64,000 nucleotides of DNA, from NCBI RefSeq assembly GCF_016907955.1, contig NZ_JAFBCX010000008.1, forward strand, positions 296,212 through 360,211, in the 5' to 3' direction. This document shows positions 36,028 to 44,555 of the stretch, in pieces. The DNA comes from Lentzea nigeriaca (GTDB lineage Bacteria > Actinomycetota > Actinomycetes > Mycobacteriales > Pseudonocardiaceae). Within the stretch, counting starts at the first letter, position 1. Every line of letters begins with the position of its first letter. The notes below the pieces were generated by a model. It saw only the letters and a list, made by a program, of their open reading frames with translations, had not been told where the DNA came from and did not search any database. Position numbers and translations under genes: made by a program.

Positions 36028-36993
36028 GTGACGGTGTTCAAGAGACCCGTCGCGGTGATCGTCACCGTGATCACCACTGCCGCCCTCACCGCGTCATCCC
36101 ACGCCGCCACCCCGATGCTGCCCGACCTGAGGCAGGCTCCCGTCGGCTGTCCGGGCGGATTCGACGGCGACGCAAGCAAATGCGACGCCTGGGACGTCTG
36201 CATGGTGACCGACCCGTCCTCACCGGGTGGCCCGTGCGTCGAAGAGGGCGACATCAAGGCGGTGCGCCTCAGGTTCACCACTTCGGTGGACAACATCGGC
36301 GATGGACCGTTCCTCGTGCACGCCCACCGCGACAGTACCGCCCAGCCGCGCATGGCCGTGCGTCAGGCAATTCAGTCCGATGTAGACGGACCGATCCCGA
36401 TGACGTTCGGAGCGGCCCAGCACCACACCTCCACCTGGTCGTACTACGAACCGGCCGCCGCCCACGAGCACTGGCACCTGATGGGCTTCGAGTACTTCCA
36501 GCTGCGAACCCCGACCGGCGACACGGTCGTGACCGACCGCAAGAACGGCTTCTGCCTGGGCGACCGCTACACCAACGTCGACGCGGGATCGCTGGCCCAC
36601 CTGCCAGGCGACCGCGACAGCCACACCGGCGCGCTCGCGTACGAGCTCGACGGCCACAAGTGCCAGCACCACAACCCGGAAGCGCTGGACGTGTTCTTCG
36701 GGATCTCCGTCGGCAAGGGCGACGACTACAAGTACCGGGTGGAGTTCCAGTGGCTCGACCTCACCGGCGTCGCCTCCGGGGTCTACGACGTCGTCACGGT
36801 CGCCAACCCGGACCGCGTGCTGCAGGAGAAGAACTACGACAACAACGCGTCGTCCATGGCCATCTCGGTGAAGTGGCCGGGCAGCGCCGCGCACGCACCG
36901 GAGCGGATCACCCGGCCGCCCGTCGTGAAGCTGCTGCGCGGCTGCCCTGGCAAGGTCCGCTGCGCGAACGAACCCCGCCGCGGGCCTCGATAG
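36028..36993 (+). CDS. secreted lysyl-oxidase-like copper protein
   Basis: A 321-residue exported protein (signal peptide residues 1-26, SSHA). The copper motif HEHWH is at 146-150 (His146, His148, His150). The two residues that form the lysine tyrosylquinone cofactor in lysyl oxidase have counterparts: Lys172 in RKNGFCLGDRY and Tyr234 in GDDYKYRVEFQWLDLTG. Cysteines at 41, 52, 58 and 70 could form disulfides. It should oxidise primary amines, perhaps on protein lysines outside the cell. GTG start. Confidence 0.85.
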   Translation: MTVFKRPVAVIVTVITTAALTASSHAATPMLPDLRQAPVGCPGGFDGDASKCDAWDVCMVTDPSSPGGPCVEEGDIKAVRLRFTTSVDNIGDGPFLVHAHRDSTAQPRMAVRQAIQSDVDGPIPMTFGAAQHHTSTWSYYEPAAAHEHWHLMGFEYFQLRTPTGDTVVTDRKNGFCLGDRYTNVDAGSLAHLPGDRDSHTGALAYELDGHKCQHHNPEALDVFFGISVGKGDDYKYRVEFQWLDLTGVASGVYDVVTVANPDRVLQEKNYDNNASSMAISVKWPGSAAHAPERITRPPVVKLLRGCPGKVRCANEPRRGPR

Positions 36994-37015
36994 CCGTCGG
37001 AATCGGTTGATGTCC

Positions 37016-37240
37016 TAGGTGATCGGCGGGCGTCCAGTGGCCGAACGGCTCGCCGCGGAGATCGTCGAACGGGTGCCCGCGTACCAGCAGCCTGCCCGCG
37101 GAGGAGCTGCCCGGCGACATCGCGCGCGGCACCGAGCACGCGCTGCGGGCGTTCGCCGCCGTGCTCGGGTCCGGCCAGGCGCCGTCCGAGGAGGGGCTGC
37201 GGCTCCTGCGCGAGTCGGCGGCACGACAGGCCTGTGGCTC
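37016..37240 (+). pseudogene. remnant of a PucR-family regulator
   Basis: The first frame reads GGRPVAERLAAEIVERVPAY, and after a one-base shift near 37085 the next frame gives LPAEELPGDIARG, TEHALRAFAAVL and EEGLRLLRESAARQ. Together these match the N-terminal part of PucR/CdaR-type helix-turn-helix regulators. The rest, including the DNA-binding domain, is gone, so the gene is both shifted and truncated. Confidence 0.72.
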
Positions 37241-37296
37241 AGGTCACCGACACGCGCGGGACGTTGCCCAGACCCATCCGGTCGTGTTCGTGACAG

Positions 37297-38052
37297 ATGA
37301 CAATGGGCCGCGTGACCCCTGGGGATCTGCTCACTCTGGCCGCGCAGTCGTGCCTGGACGCCGCCAAGCTGCTGCACGAGGCTCGCGTCGACGTTTCGCC
37401 GAAGGGCACGTTCGACCAGGTCAGCTCGGCCGATCTGGAGGTCGAGACGTTCCTGCGCGCTTCGCTGACGGCAGGCGCCCCCGGCTCGGCGGTGGTCGGT
37501 GAGGAACTCGGGTCGGATTCCGCGCGGATCACCTGGTACGTCGACCCGATCGACGGCACGCGGAACTTCGTGCGCGGAATCCCGTTGTCGTGCATCTCGG
37601 TCGCGGCCGGCGTCGACGGCTCCCTGGTGGCGGGCTGCGTGCTCGACCCGTTCCGCGACGAGCTGTTCACCGCGGCCGTGGACGTGCCTTTCTCGGTCCG
37701 CTCGTCCGGCCTGACGATCACTCCGGGTGTGAGCCCGCGGCCCCTCGTGCTGACCGACATCCCGTTGCCGGGCAGTCCTTACCGCGGTGAGATGGAACTG
37801 CTGGGCGAACTGATGACCATCGCCGACGTGCGCCGCGTCTACGTGACCGCGCTGTCGCTCGCCTGGGTCGCGGCGGGCAGGGCGGACGCGGCGGCGAACC
37901 TGGGCATCCACCCGTGGGACGTGGCGGCGGGCGCGGTGCTCGTCCGCGCAGCCGGCGGTGAGTTCGTCGACGTCGGCCGCGACGGCTTCGTGGCGGGCCG
38001 GGGTGAGATCGTGCCGTGGTTGGTCGAACGGCTGGAGGGCATCGTCTCGTGA
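37297..38052 (+). CDS. inositol-monophosphatase-family phosphatase
   Basis: A 251-residue Mg-dependent phosphatase. The metal sites are GEE (68-70), DPIDGTRNF (83-91) and HPWDVAAGAVLVRAAGG near residue 207. Substrates in this family include inositol phosphate, histidinol phosphate and PAP; the sequence does not decide. Two ATGs (37297, 37303) are possible starts. The stop overlaps the SDR gene. Confidence 0.86.
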   Translation: MTMGRVTPGDLLTLAAQSCLDAAKLLHEARVDVSPKGTFDQVSSADLEVETFLRASLTAGAPGSAVVGEELGSDSARITWYVDPIDGTRNFVRGIPLSCISVAAGVDGSLVAGCVLDPFRDELFTAAVDVPFSVRSSGLTITPGVSPRPLVLTDIPLPGSPYRGEMELLGELMTIADVRRVYVTALSLAWVAAGRADAAANLGIHPWDVAAGAVLVRAAGGEFVDVGRDGFVAGRGEIVPWLVERLEGIVS

Positions 38053-38726
38053 TCGATCTCAGCGGCAAGGTCGTCCTGGTCACCGGCGCGGGCGGCGGTG
38101 TGGGCGCGGGCATCGCGTCGAGGTTCGAGGCCGCGGGCGCCGTGGTCGTCCGCCACCGCGGCCTCACGGACGGCGACCTGCGCACCTCGGCTGCACGTGT
38201 GGTCTCCGACGCCTTCGACCTGCACGGCCGACTGGACGCGGTCGTCAACAACGCAGGCGTGCAGCCCGTAGAACCGTTGCCGGACATGACAGCTGCGCAG
38301 TGGCAGTCCGTTGTGGACACCAACCTGACTGCCCCGTTCGCCGTCACCCAGGCGGCGGTGCGTTGCCATGTCAGCTCGATCACGCACATCGCGTCCATCG
38401 AGGGCTCGCACCCGGCGCCGGGCCACGCCCACTACGCCGCCTCGAAAGCCGCCCTGATCATGCACGCCCGTGCGGCGGCCCTGGAGTACGGGCCGCGCGG
38501 CATCCGCGTGAACACCGTGTCGCCGGGCCTGATCACTCGTCCCGGCATCGCCGAGCAGTGGCCCGAAGGCGTTGCGCGGTGGGAGGCGGCGGCGCCGTTG
38601 GGGCGGTTGGGCACGCCCGAGGACATCGGCAACGCGTGCGTGTTCCTGGCGAGCGACCTGGCGTCGTGGATCACCGGTCATGACCTGGTCGTCGACGGCG
38701 GCGTGACGGCCCGCCCGACCTGGTGA
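38049..38726 (+). CDS. short-chain dehydrogenase/reductase
   Basis: A 225-residue classical SDR. The cofactor motif TGAGGGVGAGI is at residues 12-22, NNAGVQP near 76, and the catalytic Ser and Tyr-x-x-x-Lys are in HIASIEG and HYAASKAALIMHARA. The tail WITGHDLVVDGG is standard. It is slightly short because the region after strand 2 is compact. GTG start four bases before the phosphatase stop. Substrate unknown. Confidence 0.87.
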   Translation: MIDLSGKVVLVTGAGGGVGAGIASRFEAAGAVVVRHRGLTDGDLRTSAARVVSDAFDLHGRLDAVVNNAGVQPVEPLPDMTAAQWQSVVDTNLTAPFAVTQAAVRCHVSSITHIASIEGSHPAPGHAHYAASKAALIMHARAAALEYGPRGIRVNTVSPGLITRPGIAEQWPEGVARWEAAAPLGRLGTPEDIGNACVFLASDLASWITGHDLVVDGGVTARPTW

Positions 38727-38735
38727 CCGGGGTTG

Positions 38736-39827
38736 CTACTCCCCCACGAGGTACCGATAGGTCACCGGCGTGAGGTTGGGCAACTCGACTCGCCACGGGT
38801 GAATGACCCGCAGCTCGCCGCGCGACGCCGACGGCGGCGTGACAGAGCGATCGAGCACGATCTGACTGATGATCAGCAGCATGTTGTTCGGGTACTCGCG
38901 CAGGTGAAGATCGACCTCGTTCTTCGTCACGATGATCTCCGAGCCACTGCTCGACCACACGGTCGTGGTGCCCTTGACCTCGACGAACAGGTGTTCCTCG
39001 CCACGCCGGGCATCGAGATCGTAAGACTCGGTCGCGCCGACGTCGACGACCTGATAGCCCTGCTCTTCGAGGTAACCGGTCGCCACAGCAACCGCGCGAC
39101 GTTCGACCGCAACACGTTCCGCCGCACTGAGGTGAAGGCCCTGTCCGCGCCGCGCCCGACCCGCTGAGCGTTCGGCGTTGATCACCGCGTCGGCGATCTC
39201 CGGCGCCACTTCACCTGGAGGATCCAGTTCGTAGAGATGGCTCAGGACAGACACGAGAAAACTCAAGTCATTCCCGAGCACCTCGTCGGAGGGCAGCTCG
39301 TCCCGTGAGTATTCGAACGCGACAACGGTGCCTGCCTCGTAAGCCGGCCCGAGCTTCGACTTGCGGGCGTTGAGCTCGATCTTCTCGACCAGGTCGGCAC
39401 GCGCAAGCAGGCGATCAGCCAACGCCTCACGTGCCCACTCTGCGCGCTGACGGAGCTCCGACCGAGGCCGAGGACGGAACTCGCCGTTCTCCCAGCGGCT
39501 GGCGCCCTGCATCAACGACAGGTAGACGCGGTCACCCTGAGCCGCGAACAGATAGACGACGTACCACCCGAGAGTCGCGGAGGGCGAGCGGCCGGCAGAG
39601 TGCACCCGCACCCACGGAATCTCGTTCTTGAGCCCTGTGCCGTCACTCGGTTCGACCTGCCAGTCATCGATCTCGACCGGTGCGTTTCGCGTGACTGCGG
39701 GCAACCTGTCACGCAGCCAGTGCGGGACTTCGCGTCGGATCAGCCGACCCCGCTCCTGCATGGCGGGCGTGTTCTTCGAACTCCACTCGGGCTGAAGCAA
39801 GAGGACGTCACGCAGAGACGCTCGCAT
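38736..39827 (-). CDS. McrB_N-like / DUF3883 restriction-type protein
   Basis: A 363-residue protein. The N-terminal half (to about residue 190) matches the McrB N-terminal DNA-binding type: WYVVYLFAAQGDRVYLSLMQG, RAEWAREALADRLL, YEAGTVVAFEY. The C-terminal half is DUF3883, a PD-(D/E)xK-like fold with YDLDARRGEEHLFVEVKGTT and TKNEVDLHLREY. The Asp plus Glu-x-Lys signature suggests nuclease activity, so a modification-dependent restriction role is likely. An ATG at 39890 is also possible. It lies just outside the left end of the mobile element. Confidence 0.78.
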   Translation of the reverse strand: MRASLRDVLLLQPEWSSKNTPAMQERGRLIRREVPHWLRDRLPAVTRNAPVEIDDWQVEPSDGTGLKNEIPWVRVHSAGRSPSATLGWYVVYLFAAQGDRVYLSLMQGASRWENGEFRPRPRSELRQRAEWAREALADRLLARADLVEKIELNARKSKLGPAYEAGTVVAFEYSRDELPSDEVLGNDLSFLVSVLSHLYELDPPGEVAPEIADAVINAERSAGRARRGQGLHLSAAERVAVERRAVAVATGYLEEQGYQVVDVGATESYDLDARRGEEHLFVEVKGTTTVWSSSGSEIIVTKNEVDLHLREYPNNMLLIISQIVLDRSVTPPSASRGELRVIHPWRVELPNLTPVTYRYLVGE

Positions 39828-39890
39828 GGGGAACGGGCCACCACCCTCACGACGGCTTTGACGCCGATCGTTCACACGATCAGTCACCAC

Positions 39891-40249
39891 ATGATCGCGC
39901 TTAACCCAGCTGAGTGTTACCCGAACGAGTTAAGTCCGGAGCAGGATGCGTCGCAGCGGTGAACTGAAGCTCGTGACGAACACCACATGACGCGACACGC
40001 CGGAGCCAAACGAACCCGCGGTCGAGGATGCGGCACCGCTGGATGCACCCCCAGGCCCCCTGACCTGCTGCTACGGCAACCGAGCAAGATCACCCAGCTC
40101 AGCGACCCGAACGGTGACCAAGATCGACTTCTGGTTACTCTCCGGCTCCCCTCCCCACATCTTTCGGAGGTAGCAAGTACCTCCGAAAGGGGTGATGGAG
40201 CCACGCGAAGGAGGCGCAAAATGCCTGTTCAGGCACCACATGCCAGATG
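39891..40249. other. gene-free region left of the element
   Basis: About 360 bp with no convincing gene. It holds a 12-bp perfect hairpin (CTTTCGGAGGTA / TACCTCCGAAAG, 40161-40172 and 40178-40189) that may be a terminator or the scar of older insertions at this tRNA locus. The GCCTGTTCAGGC palindrome at 40223-40234 sits just after the original tRNA 3' end and may end tRNA transcription. Confidence 0.5.
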
Positions 40250-40295
40250 GTGCCCCCGACGGGATTCGAACCCGTACTGTGATCCTTTTAAGGGA
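40250..40295. repeat. left attachment site (attL), truncated tRNA copy
   Basis: The 46 bp are identical to 57823-57868 and cover the tRNA 3' end, T-arm, variable loop and anticodon loop. After 40295 identity stops (AGTCG here, CCTGC in the tRNA). Confidence 0.93.
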
Positions 40296-40366
40296 AGTCG
40301 TCTACTCCGCGCGACACCCGGTCTGACCTGCCCGTTCACGAGATCAGTGCAAGCACGCGGCGCACT

Positions 40367-40384
40367 TTGGGCGCGCATTGGGCG
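40367..40384 (+). repeat. end repeat, left copy (candidate integrase or excisionase arm site)
   Basis: TTGGGCGCGCATTGGGCG, 17 of 18 bases the same and in the same direction as 57697-57714. It lies 72 bp inside the left core. Confidence 0.6.
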
Positions 40385-40715
40385 AAACACAGGACGAACC
40401 ATCAAGAGCGGCTGTACCCGGTGGGGGGTGATCCACATTCCCCGCGACCACCTCACCACACCGGCGCCACGACTTCGAGCCATGTACGGCGCTCTCAGCG
40501 TCCGCCATACGGCCTCCTGCCGCGCCACGCAGCACAGCGTCTTACGCTCGCCCGTCCAACGAGTGCACGCGCGACCAGCCCATGTGCGGGCTGACGCGGA
40601 CACAGACCACGGACATCCGTCCTAGCTATCAAGATCAAAATCCGTACAGGGACACTTTCCCGCTGGTCAGCACCACCCCCAACCGGGTGCAGCCGCTCCT
40701 TTGCCCTCCCGAGCT

Positions 40716-40805
40716 GGGACAGGTGGGACAGTGGGTATCTCGACCTGTCCCACCTGTTTCCGCAGATCACATATGGGTGAGGGACAGGTAGGACAGGTGG
40801 GACAG
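40716..40805. repeat. iteron-like cluster A
   Basis: Copies of the unit GGGACAGGTGGGACAG at 40716-40731, its inverse at 40745-40757, and a longer forward run at 40781-40805 with spacing of 10 bp. The same unit fills the gap after the RepA-like gene at 55941-56054. It looks like binding sites for an element-encoded replication or control protein. Confidence 0.65.
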
Positions 40806-40851
40806 CACAACCTTTGCCTGTCCGCCGCGATCGAGCGGTATCACGTCGTCG

Positions 40852-41232
40852 CTAGCGGCGAAGCAACTCCTCCAAGGCGTCCGCAGCGACAGCGCACCTG
40901 AAGCCTGTGTCATCGTCCCGCATCGTCGCCGAAACGTCATTGAATGACGAGGGAGTTGCCCTGGTAAACGGGCCGGTCCACGCGCCGCCCTTCAGTTCAT
41001 GCCTGCCGGGTTTGGTGTCCGTCAAACACCATTCCCAAACGTTTCCGCACATGTCGTACACGCCGTAGGGACTCACGCCGCTCTGGCAGCAATCACGGAC
41101 GGTTGTTCCGCCGACACCGTTCTCACGGACGTTGCACTTTGCTGGCGCGGGGCTGGTTCACCCAGGGGTAGATCGTGCCGCGTGTTCCGCGTGCCGCCTT
41201 CTCCCACTGTTGAAGTGTCCAGGTGCGCCAGC
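40852..41232 (-). pseudogene. broken formylglycine-generating-enzyme (sulfatase-modifying factor) domain
   Basis: The upstream frame reads LQQWEKAARGTRGTIYPW, and after a shift near 41165 another frame gives CNVRENGVGG, GVSPYGVYDMCGNVWEWC, ELKGGAWTG and the TGFRCA end. These are the FGE-sulfatase hallmarks in the right order but in two frames. The N-terminal half is absent: the homology stops at about 41232, where the next gene ends. It is the tail of a longer gene cut by the cargo insertion. Confidence 0.8.
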
Positions 41233-41236
41233 ACAG

Positions 41237-41857
41237 TTAAGCGGCATCGACGACGCCCTCGCTTATCTTCTTCAGGATGGCATCGACAACAAGGTCTGCG
41301 CCGTCGAGGGCTTGATTTACCCATTCTGTCGCTTGACTGGGGTGAATCACCTCTTCCGCCGCAACAACAAGGGTATGAGCGGACGCACCGCGCTTTGCGC
41401 CAAGAGTGTCAAGTGCTGACAAAGCATCCTCTACGCCTTCACCCAAAGCGGTCGAGTCGTAACCCAAAGGCTTGAGCATCTTATCAATGTTCTGCCTGCG
41501 AATACCGTTGTTAGCTTTGATCACATTCGTAAAGTAGAGAGGTGCGAGTTTAGCAATGCAGCCATCGAAGTCTGGAACCTTGCCGCCATTTTGCCCAATT
41601 AGATCAGGTGAGTATTTGACAGCTAGCGGGACAGCAATGGTCGGCACGGTTCCGCCAGCGCATTTCAACGCTTCTTTCACTGCGGAATGCATTCGATCCT
41701 CAATAGCTTCTTCGATCGCACTGTGAGCAAGTACTATGAACGCGCGAATCTTAAGCGATTCTTCCGGCGAGGGGACCTCATCAACCGGAACGGTTGGCAC
41801 AAGGACAGCCGCGAGGTGGCTGATGTCCTCGCGCAACTTGGCCGAATCTGCGGTCAT
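41237..41857 (-). CDS. HEPN-like protein, partner of the DUF262 gene
   Basis: A 206-residue, mostly helical protein. The first helix (KIRAFIVLAHSAIEEAIEDRM, about 36-56) has the look of HEPN proteins of the RiboL-PSP or MAE_28990 kind. The second has LGAKRGASAHTLVV, where Arg156-x4-His161 matches the R-x4-6-H motif of HEPN RNases. ATG overlaps the stop of the DUF262 gene (ATGA), so the two are made together. G+C is much lower than in the neighbours. A role as the RNase or cofactor of a defence pair is inferred; no close family name could be fixed. Confidence 0.6.
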   Translation of the reverse strand: MTADSAKLREDISHLAAVLVPTVPVDEVPSPEESLKIRAFIVLAHSAIEEAIEDRMHSAVKEALKCAGGTVPTIAVPLAVKYSPDLIGQNGGKVPDFDGCIAKLAPLYFTNVIKANNGIRRQNIDKMLKPLGYDSTALGEGVEDALSALDTLGAKRGASAHTLVVAAEEVIHPSQATEWVNQALDGADLVVDAILKKISEGVVDAA

Positions 41858-43077
41858 TCGCCCTCAGGCTCCTCGCCGAAAGATTCAACCCTGTCGATCG
41901 CTTGCGGCCAAGTCGGCGCAAAGCCAGTAACACCCTCGAAAATATCGTACCATTTTGAAAGCCGCTCCGAGAATGCTGCATTTGTTTTAGTGGTCGTGGT
42001 GATCGAGCGAGCAAAGTCCGAGTCAAGATCGCAAAGCATTTTGTACCTCGCCACCAGGTCATCGCCGGCGTCAATAAAGGCTTGCCTTGCCGCGTTGCCA
42101 TCCAGCAGAGCACCGACTTGAAAATCGAAAATAGCGCGATTGAACGCGCGCTCATACTTATTGGTAGTCCACTTCCGACACGCTGCACCATCGCCGAAAA
42201 CTTGATAGACAGCTTCGATGGCCTTCTCCATGTTTTCTACAAGCTGAAGAACTCCACCCTCAAGCTGATCCCAGTTTGAATTGTAATGCTTGCAAACACG
42301 ATCCAGAAAGTCTTTTAGGTTACCCCTGTACTTGATCGGCGACCGCAGTCCGATCATCCGCACTAGTACCTCAGCATCTACCATGCGGCGGTCAGGCCCT
42401 CGGTTTCCAAGAAGCCGCTGAAGACCAGGACTATCTCCCGATGCTTCTTCAGCAAACTGCACAAATGGCCCAGGGACAAGCGCTTGGCGAAGCTCCTGCG
42501 GCGAAAGTGGCACGCTGCCCGTATTCAACCTTAGGAACAAGGTATAGAGGAAGTCCTCAGTACCCCAGTTACGGATGACGACGGTTCGAATCGTGTGAGT
42601 CTCAAAGGTGTCAAACAGATCTGGACGTTCACGTTTCAGCCTAGCGATCGTAAAGTTCTTGATCGCGTCGATTACTGTGACGGTCGAAAGCCTGTAGGAC
42701 TTGAACTTGTCGTCGGCGTATTCGTCCAGACCCGCATAGAACTGACGTAGCGCCAAGAGCCGCTGTTTACCATCAATGACAATGAAGTGTCCTGGCCTAT
42801 CCAGCTTCTCGGCGAGCACGATTTGCGGGATCGGATAGGAAAGAAGAGTTGATTCGATAAACTTGCTCTTAAGTGCAGTGGTCCATGCAGCACGACGCTG
42901 GAAACTTGGGTCAAGGTCAAGCCGACCTTTTATCATCTGGGTAATTAGCGTTTCAATAGTCCAGTCGGTCGCCGTCACGTTGGCACGCTGCGCTCCGAGC
43001 CGTCCGATGACATCGTCTTCTGACTCGCCAGACCGGTCATCGACCGGCACAGACGCTTCCACCGTCGTCTCAGACAA
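41854..43077 (-). CDS. DUF262 protein (GmrSD/ParB-like N-terminal domain)
   Basis: A 407-residue protein. The DUF262 core is plain: TIETLITQMIKGRLDLDPSFQR, IESTLLSYPIPQIVLAE and FIVIDGKQRLLALRQF with DGKQR at 102-106 in the place of the usual DGQQR; LFLRLNTGSVPLSPQELRQAL follows. DUF262 is the NTPase/nuclease-like domain of type IV enzymes such as GmrSD. The C-terminal DUF1524 HNH domain is absent; a helical region of unknown type takes its place. It starts with TTG, five bases after AAGGAG. A-T rich against its neighbours. Confidence 0.82.
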   Translation of the reverse strand: MSETTVEASVPVDDRSGESEDDVIGRLGAQRANVTATDWTIETLITQMIKGRLDLDPSFQRRAAWTTALKSKFIESTLLSYPIPQIVLAEKLDRPGHFIVIDGKQRLLALRQFYAGLDEYADDKFKSYRLSTVTVIDAIKNFTIARLKRERPDLFDTFETHTIRTVVIRNWGTEDFLYTLFLRLNTGSVPLSPQELRQALVPGPFVQFAEEASGDSPGLQRLLGNRGPDRRMVDAEVLVRMIGLRSPIKYRGNLKDFLDRVCKHYNSNWDQLEGGVLQLVENMEKAIEAVYQVFGDGAACRKWTTNKYERAFNRAIFDFQVGALLDGNAARQAFIDAGDDLVARYKMLCDLDSDFARSITTTTKTNAAFSERLSKWYDIFEGVTGFAPTWPQAIDRVESFGEEPEGE

Positions 43078-43199
43078 AAGGACTCCTTAATATGCGAATA
43101 CTTGGTCACCGCGCGGTACAACTACTGAATATCGGGAACAGCCACCGCCTGTTACCGAATGTGATTCTTGTGCATCTTTGTTGGCAAATTCCGCCAACC

Positions 43200-44420
43200 T
43201 TACATCCTGCGAAGAATCTCTAGGTACTCTTGCGCCGCCATCTCATTCGTAAAGTTAGCCGCGAGAATCGCGCCTAGATCCTGCGACACCATACGCAGCG
43301 ACGGCAATGACTTACGTTCGCCACCTAGCGCAATTTTCCCTTGCTCGATCGCGCCTTCCAAATCGCCGTTGCGAGCAGCAACAACGCCTAGCGTGATCCT
43401 TGCCTCGGCTATCCGCATCGGCGCGCGCTCAGTTCCGTCAAAGTCTGTGCTTGCCCGGATGACTTCATTTGCCAGTGTTTCAGCCATCCGCTGCTCGCCG
43501 AGCTTCCGATAGCAATCCATGACATAGAAATCATACTTTGAAGGATCCACAACGAAATGGTTATCGAGGTTTTCGGGATATGGAAGCGACTCAAGCAATT
43601 GTCGTCCGCGTTCAAGCGCTAGTTCTGTTTGACGGCGGTCACCGATCCGCGCCCACGCTTTCGCCTCTTGAGCGGCGAGCTGAACAGCGACGCTATGGTT
43701 TCTGGCCACCTGCGTACCGATCTCTCCAGCTGCGATGACTCCCTTTAGGTCGCCAGCCGTCAGACCGAACCAGGCTCGCATTTCGTACGCCCAACCCATG
43801 ACGTCGGCGTTGTCAGCCTCGGTACCGAGGTTCAACGCGGCACGTCGCGTGGCTTCAGCCGCCCGCCGGTCTCCCATGTCGTACTCCACGCAACCCACCA
43901 GCAACGCGAGCATGCCAGCGAGGGTAAGCACCTCGCGGTGCTGACTCAGCGTCAGTCGACCGCCCTGCAACTCGGCAACCCGGCGCAGCCAGGTTCGGCC
44001 TTCCTGGATGAGTTGCTCAGACGGCATGTAGGCGTACTCGGAGCAGAGCCGGTCAACGGTGATCCGCAGCGCGTCCAGGGTAGCCGTGTCGACGTCGGAC
44101 CGCTGGAGCCGACTCAAGATGTCCAGCGTGTCCATCCCTGTTACCGCAAGGATTTCGGCCCCGCCGTCACGTCGACCCGGCTTAGGAAAGAACGCGTGCG
44201 TGACCGTGCCAAACGTCTTGGCGATCAACTGCTTGTAGAAGTCGTCCGGCGCGTTGTCGCCGGCCTCCCATGCCTTCCAACGCCGGAGCAAGCTCGAATC
44301 GGTCGGTAGCTCATCCTTCGAGTGCGCACGCAGCGCCCGCACCGCCTCGGCCTGCGACCAACCGCGTGCGTCTCGCTCCGCCCGGATGCGCCGTGCCCAG
44401 TCGGGCCGCTCCGTCGTCAT
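43200..44420 (-). CDS. HTH-type regulator with TPR-like repeats
   Basis: A 406-residue protein. Residues 5-60 form an XRE-type helix-turn-helix (ARRIRAERDARGWSQAEAVRAL), and most of the rest is helical pairs in TPR style (AAEATRRAALNLG, AQEAKAWARIGDRRQTELALERG, ARITLGVVAARNGDLEGAIEQG). This design is common in actinobacterial regulators beside mobile elements. The ATG at 44420 follows GAGGGGAG; the longer frame to 44504 has no such site. It may control the cargo or the transfer operon. Confidence 0.8.
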   Translation of the reverse strand: MTTERPDWARRIRAERDARGWSQAEAVRALRAHSKDELPTDSSLLRRWKAWEAGDNAPDDFYKQLIAKTFGTVTHAFFPKPGRRDGGAEILAVTGMDTLDILSRLQRSDVDTATLDALRITVDRLCSEYAYMPSEQLIQEGRTWLRRVAELQGGRLTLSQHREVLTLAGMLALLVGCVEYDMGDRRAAEATRRAALNLGTEADNADVMGWAYEMRAWFGLTAGDLKGVIAAGEIGTQVARNHSVAVQLAAQEAKAWARIGDRRQTELALERGRQLLESLPYPENLDNHFVVDPSKYDFYVMDCYRKLGEQRMAETLANEVIRASTDFDGTERAPMRIAEARITLGVVAARNGDLEGAIEQGKIALGGERKSLPSLRMVSQDLGAILAANFTNEMAAQEYLEILRRM

Positions 44421-44555
44421 GCGCCGCTCCCCTCGCCAGGTAGTTCCAGTCTGGCACTCACTGGTGACACAGGTGGTGATGCGCAGGTGACACCGGGGCG
44501 ACACCTGTTGGCCAGCGATTCCAGGCCCGATGGTTTAGGCATGAACGAGAGCAAG

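Larger units (their letters stand above)
40296..40851. other. gene-free left end of the element
   Basis: About 555 bp without a credible gene. It carries one copy of an 18-bp repeat also found at the other end (40367-40384) and a cluster of GGGACAG/CTGTCCC repeats (40716-40805), both listed separately. It is probably a control region for recombination or replication. Confidence 0.55.

Noticed and set aside
36028..36993. A link between the lysyl-oxidase-like protein and the PQQ cluster because both involve quinone cofactors
   Set aside because: Lysyl oxidase builds its own quinone from its Lys and Tyr and does not use PQQ; the genes are also 16 kb apart.
40250..40295. A second functional tRNA gene at the left end
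   Set aside because: The 5' half (acceptor and D-arm) is missing, so it cannot fold; it is the att copy.
40716..40805. A CRISPR array at the repeat cluster in the left end of the AICE
   Set aside because: Units are 10-16 bp, occur in both directions and have no spacers of even length; iterons fit better.
41073..41324. A short basic protein on the minus strand between the FGE fragment and the HEPN-like gene
   Set aside because: It overlaps both in another frame, is Arg/Pro-rich with no motif, and has no ribosome site.
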